Positions 7,795 through 16,716 are shown, numbered from the stretch's first letter. The stretch: DNA of 64,000 nt from Methanobacteriota archaeon (GCA_029556335.1 JAKQFA010000037.1:21824-85823); one strand, 5' to 3'. Numbers and translations: made by a program. Notes: generated from the letters alone by a model not told the origin.

Positions 7795-8656
7795 ACTGGA
7801 AAGTTTAGATGTGAATTTAGAGGGCGTATGGATAAGTGAACCCAAATATGATGGGGAAAGAATTTTAGCCGAGGCAAAGGACAAAAAAATTGGACTGTGG
7901 ACCCGTAGACATGTGCAAGTATCCAGGAAGTTTCCGGAAGTGGTGACTGCACTCCTGAAAGTTGAAGGTGATGACTGGGTCCTGGACGGGGAATTAACCG
8001 TGACTGGAGGCTTCCGTCAGCTTTTAAAGCGTAACGTGGAAGATAAAACTAAGATAAAAATCTTGTCCCAGAAGATACCATCCACCTACCATGTTTTCGA
8101 CGTACTCCGATGGGAGGGAGTGGATATCACCACCCAACCCCTTAAAGAAAGAAAAAAAGTACTTTTAGCCCATATTAAGCCATCAAATCGGATAAAAGTT
8201 ATGCCTTTCCGTTTAGTGACTAATATAGATGTTGAAAAACATTTTAGGGAGTACTTGAACCAGGGTTATGAAGGAACCATCCTTAAAAATGTGTTTTCAC
8301 CCTACGAAGCCGGTAAAAGAACTGGTCAATGGATTAAAATCAAAAGAGATGAAACAGTTGATGTTAACATCATCGGTGCCACCCGTAGCACCGGCAGCAT
8401 ACCCTTCGGAGCACTCCTGATGGAGAAGGATGGAAAATACTTTGGAAAAGTAGGCACCGGATACAGTTCAGCTGAACAAAAGTTCATAATGAAGATCCTC
8501 CAAGAAAATCCAAGCCCCCCTACTATCCCCTTACCACGAGATGTGGCCTCCGAGGTCCTGATAACATCCCTACCTATACCCGCTGAGATAAGAGTAAATG
8601 AAATATACAAGGGTTCACCCCGGGCTCCCGTATGGGTGAGATTTCGGTGGGGGTAA
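7763..8656 (+). CDS. ATP-dependent DNA ligase, LigD-ligase type
   Basis: 297 residues with nucleotidyltransferase motifs in order: motif I KYDGER with the adenylated lysine at K28; LDGEL around 74-78; HVFDVLRWEG around 110-119; motif IV EGTILK at 170-175; motif V WIKIK at 190-194; then an OB-fold of about 100 residues. This is the compact two-domain core found as the ligase part of bacterial LigD and in stand-alone LigC enzymes. It is much shorter than the replicative archaeal DNA ligase. The start may be ATG 7763 or, with better spacing from GGTGG, ATG 7769. It overlaps ku, so the pair should make a minimal non-homologous end-joining system. No primase-polymerase or phosphoesterase partner lies nearby. 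Confidence 0.9.
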   Translation: MKMKIEPMLAKLESLDVNLEGVWISEPKYDGERILAEAKDKKIGLWTRRHVQVSRKFPEVVTALLKVEGDDWVLDGELTVTGGFRQLLKRNVEDKTKIKILSQKIPSTYHVFDVLRWEGVDITTQPLKERKKVLLAHIKPSNRIKVMPFRLVTNIDVEKHFREYLNQGYEGTILKNVFSPYEAGKRTGQWIKIKRDETVDVNIIGATRSTGSIPFGALLMEKDGKYFGKVGTGYSSAEQKFIMKILQENPSPPTIPLPRDVASEVLITSLPIPAEIRVNEIYKGSPRAPVWVRFRWG

Positions 8657-8701
8657 GTAGAAGTAAGGAATGAAGGATGATTCTTGGGTATAATCTTCCC
8701 T

Positions 8702-8929
8702 TTACAATTTAATGCCCACTCCAGGGATGAATGACATTAAAATAGCCACTATGATCAAGATCAGGACTATTAATGCCAGGATCACTTGGATTTTCAATTC
8801 TGAATGGCTATTCTCTGGTTTTCTGGACTTTTTTTCCAGTCGAGGAAAGATTGTTAGTTTGGTACCGCACCTCGAGCAAAATTGGGCCCCTTCTGGGTTT
8901 TTTGTTCCACATTTATGACAATCAGGCAT
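8702..8929 (-). CDS. Zinc-ribbon membrane protein
   Basis: 75 residues from ATG 8929, chosen because GGAGG lies 7 bases before it; the frame is open upstream to 8962. The N-terminal zinc ribbon is CHKCGTKNPEGAQFCSRCG (two CxxC knuckles), followed by a charged linker and one transmembrane helix (VILALIVLILIIVAIL) near the C-terminus. It is a tail-anchored zinc-ribbon protein, common in Methanobacteria and of unknown function. It converges on the ligase gene. Confidence 0.8.
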   Translation of the reverse strand: MPDCHKCGTKNPEGAQFCSRCGTKLTIFPRLEKKSRKPENSHSELKIQVILALIVLILIIVAILMSFIPGVGIKL

Positions 8930-9505
8930 CAGGCATCCTCCATTGTTAGGATCAATTACCATTGGTTATATCGTATTTCGAGTTTCTGTTATATCATCAT
9001 ATATCCTTTGAATTCGCTTTATAATTTGATGGATATAATACTTATCAGCCGCCATGATCATCATCTGCACAGAATTCCATTATTAATAGCAACTTCAAGA
9101 AAATTATTCAAAGGATTCCAGTAAATATTAACATGAAATAATCTTTTATTGTCATTGTTATTGGAATATAGTGGATTAAAGGCTATGGAAATGTTTCTTA
9201 GTATGTGTATAACCCTTGTTGATCAAGTTAAGCATTTACTGGATATACCCCTCGCCAAAAAGCTGCAGATGAACACGTCTCCAGTAACTGTGCTATCAGC
9301 GGTCTTTTCACTTCCCTTATGCTTATCTCTACTCTGATCTTTAGGTGGCTGCACTGGAAGAAGGATAAACCAGCCCTAAATACACACATTTTCTTGCAGG
9401 AATAGTGCTTCACTTCTTTTTATCTCTTGGTCCGGGGGATATTAATTATTCCACTTAATATTTTTCTTAAATATAATTACCGGAATTATTTAACCGAAAA
9501 ATAAG
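8930..9505. other. Intergenic stretch with a possible gene fragment
   Basis: 576 bases with no intact gene. A reading frame at 9232-9405 (plus strand) lacks a start and a binding site but reads like protein (see separate entry). The rest is AT-rich, and T-rich DNA at 9418-9440 and 9455-9470 may terminate transcripts. Confidence 0.4.
9232..9405 (+). pseudogene. Possible membrane-protein gene fragment
   Basis: 57 open codons ending at TAG 9403-9405, beginning straight after a stop at 9229-9231 with no usable ATG/GTG before residue 30. The translation includes a polar part (PRQKAADEHVSSNCA), a hydrophobic helix (SGLFTSLMLISTLIF) and a basic tail (RWLHWKKDKPALN), which is how a real membrane protein end would look. 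The frame just upstream in another phase (around 9150-9240) is also open, which could mean a frameshift. I cannot name a family and this may be chance. Confidence 0.22.
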
Positions 9506-10270
9506 CTACATTAACTCCTGTTCTCTCCGACTGAAGATGAAAGCTGATGTGAGGACCATGAGAATTGTAAACAGACTCACAATTGCCACGCTTAGATAGA
9601 GGGGTAAAACCGATGTTTTCAGGATTATGGCTCGGAGGGCATCCACCCCATAGGTTAAAGGATCCAGGTACACCGCTATCTGAAGCCAGGATGGCAGGTT
9701 GGTAACCGGGAACAGGGCTCCGCTTAGTAAAAATATGGGGAGTACAATGAAGCTGAGGATGAGGTTAAATCCTTCCATACTATCGGTGAAAGAGGCTATT
9801 AGCAGTCCTAATCCAGCTAAACCCAGGGAGATCAGTAGAATGACCACTGCACTCTGGAGAAATATTTCAATTGTCATCTGGATACCTACCACGAAGGATA
9901 GTAACAGTAGTATCAGGCCCTGTATCAGGGCCGTGGTACTTATTCCCAGTGCTTTACCGAAAACAATTGCCGGCCTGGAAATAGGTGCCACCAATATCTC
10001 TTTAAGGAATCCGTATTGGCGGTCGATAATCACTGAAACCCCCGAAAATACAGCGGTGAAAAGAATGGTCTGACCTATGATTCCCGGGTATATGAAGGTC
10101 TTATATCCCCCCACAACACCTCCAAAACGGACGGCTGAACCCAGACCCGTGCCGAAGATAAGCAACCATAAAAGGGGTGTGACCACCGAGGTCAAGATCC
10201 TTGATCGGTACCTTACGAACCTTTTATTTTCACGGAGCCAGATTGTGTAGATTCCCTCGAGTTCCGTCAT
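9506..10270 (-). CDS. ABC-2 type transport permease (DrrB-like)
   Basis: 254 residues with six hydrophobic segments and the ABC-2 signature region YPGIIGQTILFTAVFSG (about 77-93), followed by DRQYGFLKEILVAPISR, typical of DrrB/NodJ-type exporters. It forms the membrane channel for the ATPase encoded directly upstream; only 2 bases separate the two genes. The substrate is unknown: an antibiotic-like compound, a lipid or a polysaccharide precursor. Confidence 0.88.
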   Translation of the reverse strand: MTELEGIYTIWLRENKRFVRYRSRILTSVVTPLLWLLIFGTGLGSAVRFGGVVGGYKTFIYPGIIGQTILFTAVFSGVSVIIDRQYGFLKEILVAPISRPAIVFGKALGISTTALIQGLILLLLSFVVGIQMTIEIFLQSAVVILLISLGLAGLGLLIASFTDSMEGFNLILSFIVLPIFLLSGALFPVTNLPSWLQIAVYLDPLTYGVDALRAIILKTSVLPLYLSVAIVSLFTILMVLTSAFIFSRREQELM

Positions 10271-10272
10271 TT

Positions 10273-11217
10273 TTATCTGCCTCCTTCACCTATGGTTCTT
10301 CCAGTGTATTTGAGGAAAACGTCTTCCAGGTTAGGATGTTCCAGTTCAATGGAGTTCACGAAGATATTATGTTGATTAGCGAAGTTAACTATTTCAGGCA
10401 CCAGATAGTCCCCCCGTTCCACCATAATCTTTATTTCCGAGTCGGCCTCGAAGATGTCCTTTACGAATGCCAGGGACTTGGCCCTTTCTAAAAATTCTTC
10501 TGCTTTATCCACCCTGATGGTGATGGTGTCGGCTTTTAACTCCCGTTTAAGGTTGCTGGGTGAGTCTGCGGTGATGATGTTTCCCTGGTTGATGATGGCA
10601 ACCTCATCGCATAGCTTGTCTGCCTCTTCCATGTAGTGGGTGGTCATGAGGACCGTGACTTCCTCTTCCTGGTTCAATCTTTGGATGTACTCCCAGATAC
10701 TTTCCCTGGTCTGCGGATCAAGGCCAAGCGTAGGTTCATCCAGAAACAAGACTTTTGGATGGTGTATTAATCCCCTTCCAATTTCCAACCTCCGCTTCAT
10801 ACCACCGGAGTAGGTTTTCACGAATTCGTCCACCTTGGATCCCAGGGCTATCAGATCCAGCACCTCCTCCAGACGCTTTTCCCGTAAATCCTTGGGGACA
10901 CCGTAGAGGGCAGCGTGCATTTCCAAGTGTTCCCTGCCCGTTAAAATATCATCCAGTGCCCGGGATTGGAATACAATCCCAATGGAGGCCCTTACCTCCT
11001 TAGGATTCTTAACGATATCATATCCATTCACCGTGGCCGATCCATGGGTGGGGCGTAGTATGGTGCACAACATGGAAATCAGAGTTGTCTTACCCGCCCC
11101 ATTTGGTCCTAAAACTCCATAAACACTGTTTGTAGGAATTTTAAGGTTTACAGAATCCACTGCAGTGAAATCATCGAATTTTTTGGTGATGTCCTTTGTT
11201 TCGATAATGTATTCCAT
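10273..11217 (-). CDS. ABC transporter ATP-binding protein (DrrA-like)
   Basis: 314 residues. Walker A GPNGAGKTT at 37-45, Q-loop VFQ around 82-84, signature YSGGM at 136-140, Walker B LFLDEPTLGLDP at 157-168, and a C-terminal accessory domain of about 80 residues, as in daunorubicin-resistance DrrA. It powers the permease encoded by the next gene (9506-10270). The start is behind GAGGTTCTC. Divergent from the rhodanese gene at 11360. Confidence 0.9.
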   Translation of the reverse strand: MEYIIETKDITKKFDDFTAVDSVNLKIPTNSVYGVLGPNGAGKTTLISMLCTILRPTHGSATVNGYDIVKNPKEVRASIGIVFQSRALDDILTGREHLEMHAALYGVPKDLREKRLEEVLDLIALGSKVDEFVKTYSGGMKRRLEIGRGLIHHPKVLFLDEPTLGLDPQTRESIWEYIQRLNQEEEVTVLMTTHYMEEADKLCDEVAIINQGNIITADSPSNLKRELKADTITIRVDKAEEFLERAKSLAFVKDIFEADSEIKIMVERGDYLVPEIVNFANQHNIFVNSIELEHPNLEDVFLKYTGRTIGEGGR

Positions 11218-11359
11218 GAGAACCTCCCCTAATCTCTGGATAAAAATAATGTGTACCGGGGTGATTTAATTATTTAGTTTCCATCGATAAAATTAAATCA
11301 AATCCTGATTAAATTATAATCAACCTAGAAATTCTAGTAATCATATAGGTGGTTAAAAC

Positions 11360-12736
11360 TTGATTTTTCGTATGATAAAATCAGAGGGGCTAGCCCATCA
11401 CTCTTACTTTCTAGCCGATGGTGGAAAAGCAGCTGTAATTGATCCTCGACGTGATGTGGAGGTCTACTTGGATCTGGCCCGGGAAAATGATCTTCAAATA
11501 AGCTACATCTTCGAGACCCATCGCAATGAGGATTACGTTATTGGTTCTCTGGAGCTTCAGAAGGCCAGTGGCGGTGAAATATTCCATGGCGAACACTTTG
11601 ATTTTGCCTATGGAACTCCAGTTAAGGAGAAAGACAAATTTCGATTGGGAACCATGGAATTAGAGATTCTGGAAACTCCTGGGCACACCAAAGAGAGCAT
11701 ATCTCTGGTTCTTAGGGATTTAAGTGTCGGCAGTGATGTTCAGATGGTTTTTACAGGAGACGTGATCTTCACAGGAGAAACAGGAAGAGTTGACTTTTAC
11801 GGAATTAAATCCCGGCCTAATATGGCCGAGTTACTCTACGATAGCTTGTTCGCCAAAATATTTCCACTGGGTGAACACGTGATCCTGTGCCCAGCCCATG
11901 GTGCAGGGTCAGTTTGTGGCGCTGATATAAGGGAACAAGAATATACCACTACTGGCTATGAAATAAAAACCAATCCTCAGCTTCAATTAAGTAAAGAAGA
12001 ATTTATACGCCAAAAATCTGAAGAAGAATTGTATTACCCACCTTACTTCAGGAAGATGGAGGAGTTGAATCAGTATGGAGCTCCCATTGTGGGCCGAGTC
12101 CCTACTCTAAGACCCTTATCTCCGTCAGAACTGGAACAACAAATGAATGACTTCCAGATTTTAGACATCCGGAAACCAACCAGCTTCGGCGGTGGTCATA
12201 TAAAGGGTAGCCTGAACATGTGGTGGGGGTCTGTGCCTGTCTTTGCCGGGTGGTTTCTTAACTACCAGGATCCAATCATAATCGTTGACGACCACCACTG
12301 TGCCAGGGATGCTGTGCAACGCTCACTACTTCGCATAGGATTTGATAACTTATATGGGTATCTTTCCGGAGGATTTTCATCCTGGTATACTCAAGCACAC
12401 GAAACAGAAGCTTTAAAACTTCAAACTGTACAGGAACTAAGGAAACGGCAGTTTGATGGTGATTTTTACCTATTAGATGTCCGTAAGTTGGTTGATCGTG
12501 AAAAAGGTTTCATTGAAGGTTCAAATCATATATATGCAGGGTTAGTTCCACAGCAATTGAATGATATCCCCAAAAATCAGGAAATTGTTATATACTGTGA
12601 TTCAGGGAACAAATCCACCATGGTGGCCAGTTATCTTCTTCGAAAAGGTTTTCAAAATGTGGGTAGTGTGCTGGGGAGTATGGAGGCTTGGATGGAAGCT
12701 TCATATCCCGTGGTGGTAGATCATCAGGGGCTGTAA
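11360..12736 (+). CDS. Metallo-beta-lactamase fold protein with two rhodanese domains
   Basis: 458 residues: an MBL-fold domain (1 to about 210) resembling persulfide dioxygenases, then two rhodanese domains. Conserved metal residues H54, D58, H109 (ETPGHT), D134 (FTGDVIF) and H180 (CPAHG) are present. The usual HxHxDH motif reads HRNEDY, so the second His is Asn and the last is Tyr. The second rhodanese has an active-site loop CDSGNKS; the first has a Cys in DDHHCARDAV but no canonical loop. Predicted role: handling protein-bound or glutathione-like persulfides and sulfur transfer in the cytoplasm. Whether the MBL site is still active is unclear. Confidence 0.8.
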   Translation: MIFRMIKSEGLAHHSYFLADGGKAAVIDPRRDVEVYLDLARENDLQISYIFETHRNEDYVIGSLELQKASGGEIFHGEHFDFAYGTPVKEKDKFRLGTMELEILETPGHTKESISLVLRDLSVGSDVQMVFTGDVIFTGETGRVDFYGIKSRPNMAELLYDSLFAKIFPLGEHVILCPAHGAGSVCGADIREQEYTTTGYEIKTNPQLQLSKEEFIRQKSEEELYYPPYFRKMEELNQYGAPIVGRVPTLRPLSPSELEQQMNDFQILDIRKPTSFGGGHIKGSLNMWWGSVPVFAGWFLNYQDPIIIVDDHHCARDAVQRSLLRIGFDNLYGYLSGGFSSWYTQAHETEALKLQTVQELRKRQFDGDFYLLDVRKLVDREKGFIEGSNHIYAGLVPQQLNDIPKNQEIVIYCDSGNKSTMVASYLLRKGFQNVGSVLGSMEAWMEASYPVVVDHQGL

Positions 12737-13077
12737 TGTACTGTGCAGCTAAAATATGACAATACTGATGCATAGAATACCTATCAGATGAAAGTATTCC
12801 CTACATCAATAAAAATGGATTCAGGGCATCTTTGTGAAGGTTGGTTGAAAAAATTTCAGCAATAAAAACGCGTGAAATAGACAGATGTAGAGAATAAAAA
12901 CCTTTAAGAATGAAACAGTGTTATTTAATGTTTGTAGGGTGAAAACAAGGTATTATAACCTTTTTCAAGTGTTGGTAGTAGTATATGGTGAGTTAAATTA
13001 ATCTATAACCCCTGATCCCAATCACCATTTACAGCCCTTTTGATGATTCCAACTAAAAAAAGTGAATGTAGAAGGAT
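12737..13077. other. Intergenic stretch (341 bases)
   Basis: AT-rich DNA between the rhodanese gene and ogt. It contains a loose inverted repeat GAATAC...GTATTC (about 12776-12800) that might mark the end of the upstream transcript. I see no gene, no RNA and no strong promoter motif. Confidence 0.4.
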
Positions 13078-13635
13078 ATGAAATCTAAAATCATAAAAAC
13101 AACTCCCTTTGGGCCAGTGGCAATTCTGTGGTCCATAGTCGATGATCATCCCCAGATCAACCGGGTTCTCATTTCCAAACCAGGTTATTCTACTATAGAA
13201 CAGGTAAACAACATCAACCCCAAGGCTAAACCATCATCCTGTAAGGAAATTGATGCTGTTGCCGCAAAAATCAGTGCGTATCTTCAAGGAGAAGATGTGA
13301 AGTTTTCCCTGGATATGGTAAATTTAGATACGTGTCCACCCTTCCAGAAGAGAGTGCTGGTTGCTGATTACCTGATTCCGAGGGGATGTGTCAGTACCTA
13401 TAAATTCATTGCAGCACATGTGGGCCACAAACAAGCCGCCCGAGCCGTTGGAAATGCCCTGGCAACTAATCCCTTTCCCATTATAATACCCTGTCATCGA
13501 ATAATTCGCTCAGATAAACATCTGGGTGGTTTTCAAGGCGGAACCATAATGAAAAGGACTTTACTAGAAAATGAGGGTGTTGTCATTGACCACACTGGTA
13601 GGGTGGTTTCTCCCTGCATCCATTATCAGAAGTGA
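13078..13635 (+). CDS. ogt: Methylated-DNA--[protein]-cysteine S-methyltransferase
   Basis: 185 residues with the suicide acceptor motif PCHRII (Cys139), the helix-turn-helix recognition element RAVGNAL (122-128) with its Arg finger, and PPFQKRVL at the start of the active-site domain. It removes alkyl groups from O6-alkylguanine by irreversible transfer to Cys139. The start lies after AGAAGGAT. Monocistronic, converging on aqpM. Confidence 0.93.
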   Translation: MKSKIIKTTPFGPVAILWSIVDDHPQINRVLISKPGYSTIEQVNNINPKAKPSSCKEIDAVAAKISAYLQGEDVKFSLDMVNLDTCPPFQKRVLVADYLIPRGCVSTYKFIAAHVGHKQAARAVGNALATNPFPIIIPCHRIIRSDKHLGGFQGGTIMKRTLLENEGVVIDHTGRVVSPCIHYQK

Positions 13636-13695
13636 TTAAAATAGAATAAAAAAAAATAAAAAAAGATTGAATGTTTTTTTTGGGTCCTCTGTTGA

Positions 13696-14448
13696 TCAGA
13701 GGGTGGTGTCTTCGCTGATGAGATACTGGTAGAGAAGTGCAGCAACCACAGCACCTACAATGGGCCCAACAACGTAGATGGGGAAATAATTCCACAAGTT
13801 ACTTCCACCCAGTAACATGTCTCCCAGGTATGGGCCGAAGGTCCTGGCGGGGTTGAGTGAAGCCCCTGTTATGTTACCCACGGTGGTGATAACACCAGCC
13901 ACAGTTAAACCAATGGCCAGTCCTGCAAATCCGGGTGTGGCTCTGCGATCTACTGCAACTCCCATAATGGTCAACACTAGAATGAAGGTTCCAATGGCCT
14001 CCACCACAATGGCCTGCCAATAACCTACACCAGGGAATGGGGCTGTGGCCCCTAAACCACCAATGGTAACTGCATCCATACCCAAAGCCATCACAAGGGT
14101 TAAACTGGCCAGGGACGCCCCTATCAACTGTGCTATGATGTAGGGCAGTACATCCTGACTGGGAAACTTTTTAACCGCCCATAAACCAATGGTAACCGCC
14201 GGGTTGATGTGACAGCCAGAAATGGAGCCCAATGCATAAATTGAGGCCATGATGGCAAATCCGAAGGCTAGACCAATGGCCAGCCAATCACCAAGACCCC
14301 CCAACACACCTATCCCAATGTTAAAGGTGGTGGCGGGTTCCTGACCAGCACTGATCATCAGGGTGATGATCGCTGCTCCGGTACCAAAAAAAACCAGTAG
14401 GAAGGTACCTACCAGTTCAGCAATGGCCCGTTTAGCCAGAGATGCCAT
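13696..14448 (-). CDS. aqpM: Aquaporin AqpM
   Basis: 250 residues, six transmembrane helices and the two NPA half-helix motifs at N82-A84 (HINPAVT) and N199-A201 (SLNPART). Selectivity-filter positions known from Methanothermobacter AqpM line up as F62, I187 and R202, giving a pore between water-specific aquaporins and glycerol facilitators; CO2 or H2S passage has been suggested for the family. It is the last gene of a unit with DUF2193 and DUF2180; only 3 bases separate it from the DUF2180 gene. Confidence 0.95.
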   Translation of the reverse strand: MASLAKRAIAELVGTFLLVFFGTGAAIITLMISAGQEPATTFNIGIGVLGGLGDWLAIGLAFGFAIMASIYALGSISGCHINPAVTIGLWAVKKFPSQDVLPYIIAQLIGASLASLTLVMALGMDAVTIGGLGATAPFPGVGYWQAIVVEAIGTFILVLTIMGVAVDRRATPGFAGLAIGLTVAGVITTVGNITGASLNPARTFGPYLGDMLLGGSNLWNYFPIYVVGPIVGAVVAALLYQYLISEDTTL

Positions 14449-14451
14449 CTA

Positions 14452-14676
14452 TTAGTCCCCCTTCAGAGCTTTATAGCAGTATGGGCAGAGTATACGGGGA
14501 AGAGTCGCCTTAATCTTCTCAGATGGGAATGGGTATCCACCTTCCCATAGCTCTATTTCCTGGTGAATGATGTGTTCCTGGCAGAGGCCCATACCACAGA
14601 CGATGCAGATCGCCAGGGCATCGGAATCCTTTCCCTCCTGGGCGCATATGTAACATTTCATATTTTCAGCATCCAT
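14452..14676 (-). CDS. DUF2180 zinc-binding protein
   Basis: 74 residues with a double zinc-binding pattern CYIC, CIVCGMGLCQEHI and CPYC, which matches DUF2180, a small family almost confined to methanogens. Conserved WEGGYPFPS and LPRILCPYC are present. ATG 14676 is used here; an internal ATG (14661, MKCYICAQ) is the usual family start. It lies between the DUF2193 gene (12 bases upstream) and aqpM. Function unknown; a metal- or nucleic-acid-binding partner of its neighbours is possible. Confidence 0.85.
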   Translation of the reverse strand: MDAENMKCYICAQEGKDSDALAICIVCGMGLCQEHIIHQEIELWEGGYPFPSEKIKATLPRILCPYCYKALKGD

Positions 14677-14688
14677 AGGGGTTCATTC

Positions 14689-16188
14689 TTAAACTGCTTC
14701 CTTCCATTCGCAATGGCTGTGGCGGAAATCAACCAGACAGGCAGATGCACATTTTTTACAAGTACGAGCTGGTGATGCTGGGTTCTTCTTGTTTAAGGCT
14801 ATGATGTTAGTCATCAGAGTAGCAGTAACTGGTTCACTGGTTAACAAGCAGGGGTAGTCCGCCAGGCGCATTAATGCTGAAAAACGGACTGTTATAGCAC
14901 AGGCAGGGTAGGTGTAGCGTTGTGGGTTCATGATAACTTCGTTCTGGTGTACGGGTTCCAGATCCACGGCGAAGTTTCCTATTCGTGGTATGAGTTTTCC
15001 GGGTGAGCCGTTTTGGTCTCGTCGAGCCGCATCCAAGTGGTTCCATCCCCGGTATATCATGTCCATGAAGTCACAGTTGTGCAATTCAGCTGCCGCACCC
15101 CTGGTTGGGTAGAGTTGAACGAAGTTGTGGAACTTTTTAGTGAGCAGATCCACCACCATTGGTGCGTTAAACCCATCCAGTTCCAGTATATATTCCACGG
15201 CACAGGCTGATGACCCTGTGGCCAGTGATAATATTTCTACCACGCTTTGGAAGTTGGGTAGTGCGGCTTGGAGGGTGGATTCCATAACTGCAGTGGTGGC
15301 CTCAATAACTCCCATTACCACATCGTCTTTGCACATGTTGTAGGTGGATTGGGCTATGTGGTGAGAAATGTCCCCTACACAGTAGGCTGGTACGGTGAGG
15401 ATGTTTCCATAGTGCACCTCGTCATCTACAGCAGCCATGATGGTTTTTTTCATTTTGTCTTTGTATCCAGCCATGTATTTCCGGACATCGAAAGATTCGT
15501 GTCCTAAGGAATCCATGAGTTGGGCTTGGGCCTCCACAGGATTCTTGTATATCTCCTGGATCATGGCCACTTCCTTGTCAATGGCATCAGACAGGGTTGC
15601 CCCTGCTTCTAATTCCTGGGCAAACACTTCTCCCACACCATAAGATGTGTTCATTCCCCAGGATTTGGCAGATAAAATGGCTTGTTTATGTTCCAGTGGC
15701 GCATCAACGGTCTTCAGTATCTGATTTACTAGGTTACTGGTACTGCCCGGTATCAGGGCAAAATCCACCACACAGGTGGGGCCGTAGAATCCACCATAGC
15801 GACGGACCACTTCCCGGCCTACCAGGGCTTCAGATTTTGATACTGCTTCGATGAATTTATCAACGCTGGCCTGGAATTTTGGGTCTTCTTCGCCCAGGAT
15901 CTCCAGGATGGCCGGGGTTTGATAATGCTCTACAAATGGGTCATCTTCAGGGCGGATGGTATCGGTAAGGCTGTTTAAAAGTTCGAAGTGGGTTTTCACT
16001 GAGTCCACGTGGAGGTTGATAACTGATTCACTTTGTTCACCCACGGCCTCCATCTTTTCCACTGCATCCAGGTAGACCTTGGTATCCTTAATCTTAAATT
16101 CAGTTCCCCTATTTTTCTTAATAGTTTCAACATCTGCTTTCTGAGCCGTTAAGGCCTCTTTCACCATTTTTTCATATAATTCCTGCAT
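14689..16188 (-). CDS. DUF2193 family protein, 499 residues
   Basis: Large, mostly helical soluble protein of the methanogen family DUF2193 (regions such as EHYQTPAILEILGEEDPKF, RRYGGFYGPTCVVDFALIPG and LYPTRGAAAELHNCDFMDMI). The C-terminus has a cysteine/histidine cluster, CKKCASACLVDFRHSHC, that should hold a metal. There are further conserved Cys and His in the core. The enzyme activity is unknown. It heads the DUF2193-DUF2180-aqpM unit, with tight spacing throughout. I first considered a methanol methyltransferase, but the sequence does not fit MtaB. Confidence 0.82.
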   Translation of the reverse strand: MQELYEKMVKEALTAQKADVETIKKNRGTEFKIKDTKVYLDAVEKMEAVGEQSESVINLHVDSVKTHFELLNSLTDTIRPEDDPFVEHYQTPAILEILGEEDPKFQASVDKFIEAVSKSEALVGREVVRRYGGFYGPTCVVDFALIPGSTSNLVNQILKTVDAPLEHKQAILSAKSWGMNTSYGVGEVFAQELEAGATLSDAIDKEVAMIQEIYKNPVEAQAQLMDSLGHESFDVRKYMAGYKDKMKKTIMAAVDDEVHYGNILTVPAYCVGDISHHIAQSTYNMCKDDVVMGVIEATTAVMESTLQAALPNFQSVVEILSLATGSSACAVEYILELDGFNAPMVVDLLTKKFHNFVQLYPTRGAAAELHNCDFMDMIYRGWNHLDAARRDQNGSPGKLIPRIGNFAVDLEPVHQNEVIMNPQRYTYPACAITVRFSALMRLADYPCLLTSEPVTATLMTNIIALNKKNPASPARTCKKCASACLVDFRHSHCEWKEAV

Positions 16189-16557
16189 TCTATCACCTCA
16201 AATATCTTCATATTTTTTGTGATCCTATCACAGGAGTAGTGGCATGGAAAAAATAAATTGGTAAAATCCCTACCCCCACAGCAGTTCAAGGAGTCAAAAA
16301 AAATCAAAGGATTTTTTTTCTCCTGTTGGTTTTCTTTAAATCCAGCGACTGCCATTATCTTTTTATGTGTACATTCATATTATGATGGAAGTAGTAAATA
16401 AATATTTCCGGATAATGATTCCTTTGATGAAGGAATTTCACCCAGTAGAGATTTAATTATTCAAAAGATGGCAAAGAAAAGGGAGTTCAATCTATCTAAC
16501 CCCTAAAAATGTTCATAGAAAGTTCCCAAAAATTAGGTGATGAGTCCACAACATCCC
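16189..16557. other. Intergenic stretch (369 bases)
   Basis: Between the DUF2193 start and the stop that ends the afpA tail. It should hold the DUF2193 promoter on the minus strand. A 24-codon plus-strand frame near 16382 lacks a ribosome binding site and was not accepted. Nothing else seen. Confidence 0.4.
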
Positions 16558-16716
16558 CTAGAAGCCCTCAGTGAATTGTAGTACTAGACCCACTTTTCCG
16601 GGATCGAATGGACAGTAGTGGATTCCACCACGAGTGTGGCTTTCACCATCCACAAACCTTTCTTCTCCAATATTGGAAATGATCTTATTTTCAAGTAATT
16701 CAGGTTTTAAATCGAT
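16558..16716 (-). pseudogene. In-frame 52-codon continuation of afpA after its TAA stop
   Basis: The afpA frame meets TAA at 16717-16719 and then stays open for 52 codons to TAG 16558-16560. The translation is protein-like: IDLKPELLENKIISNIGEER, then FVDGESHTRGGIHYCPFDPG and KVGLVLQFTEGF. There is no start codon or binding site of its own. Either the ancestral afpA was longer and a nonsense mutation cut it, or this is the leftover end of another gene fused in phase. UAA is not the pyrrolysine codon, so recoding is unlikely. Confidence 0.4.

Noticed and set aside
14689..16188. First thought of MtaB (methanol:corrinoid methyltransferase) for the 499-residue protein
   Set aside because: The length and motifs do not fit MtaB and no MtaC corrinoid protein gene is adjacent; the conserved blocks fit DUF2193.
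16382..16456. 24-codon plus-strand frame starting ATGATGGAAGTAG
   Set aside because: No Shine-Dalgarno sequence and no protein-like pattern.
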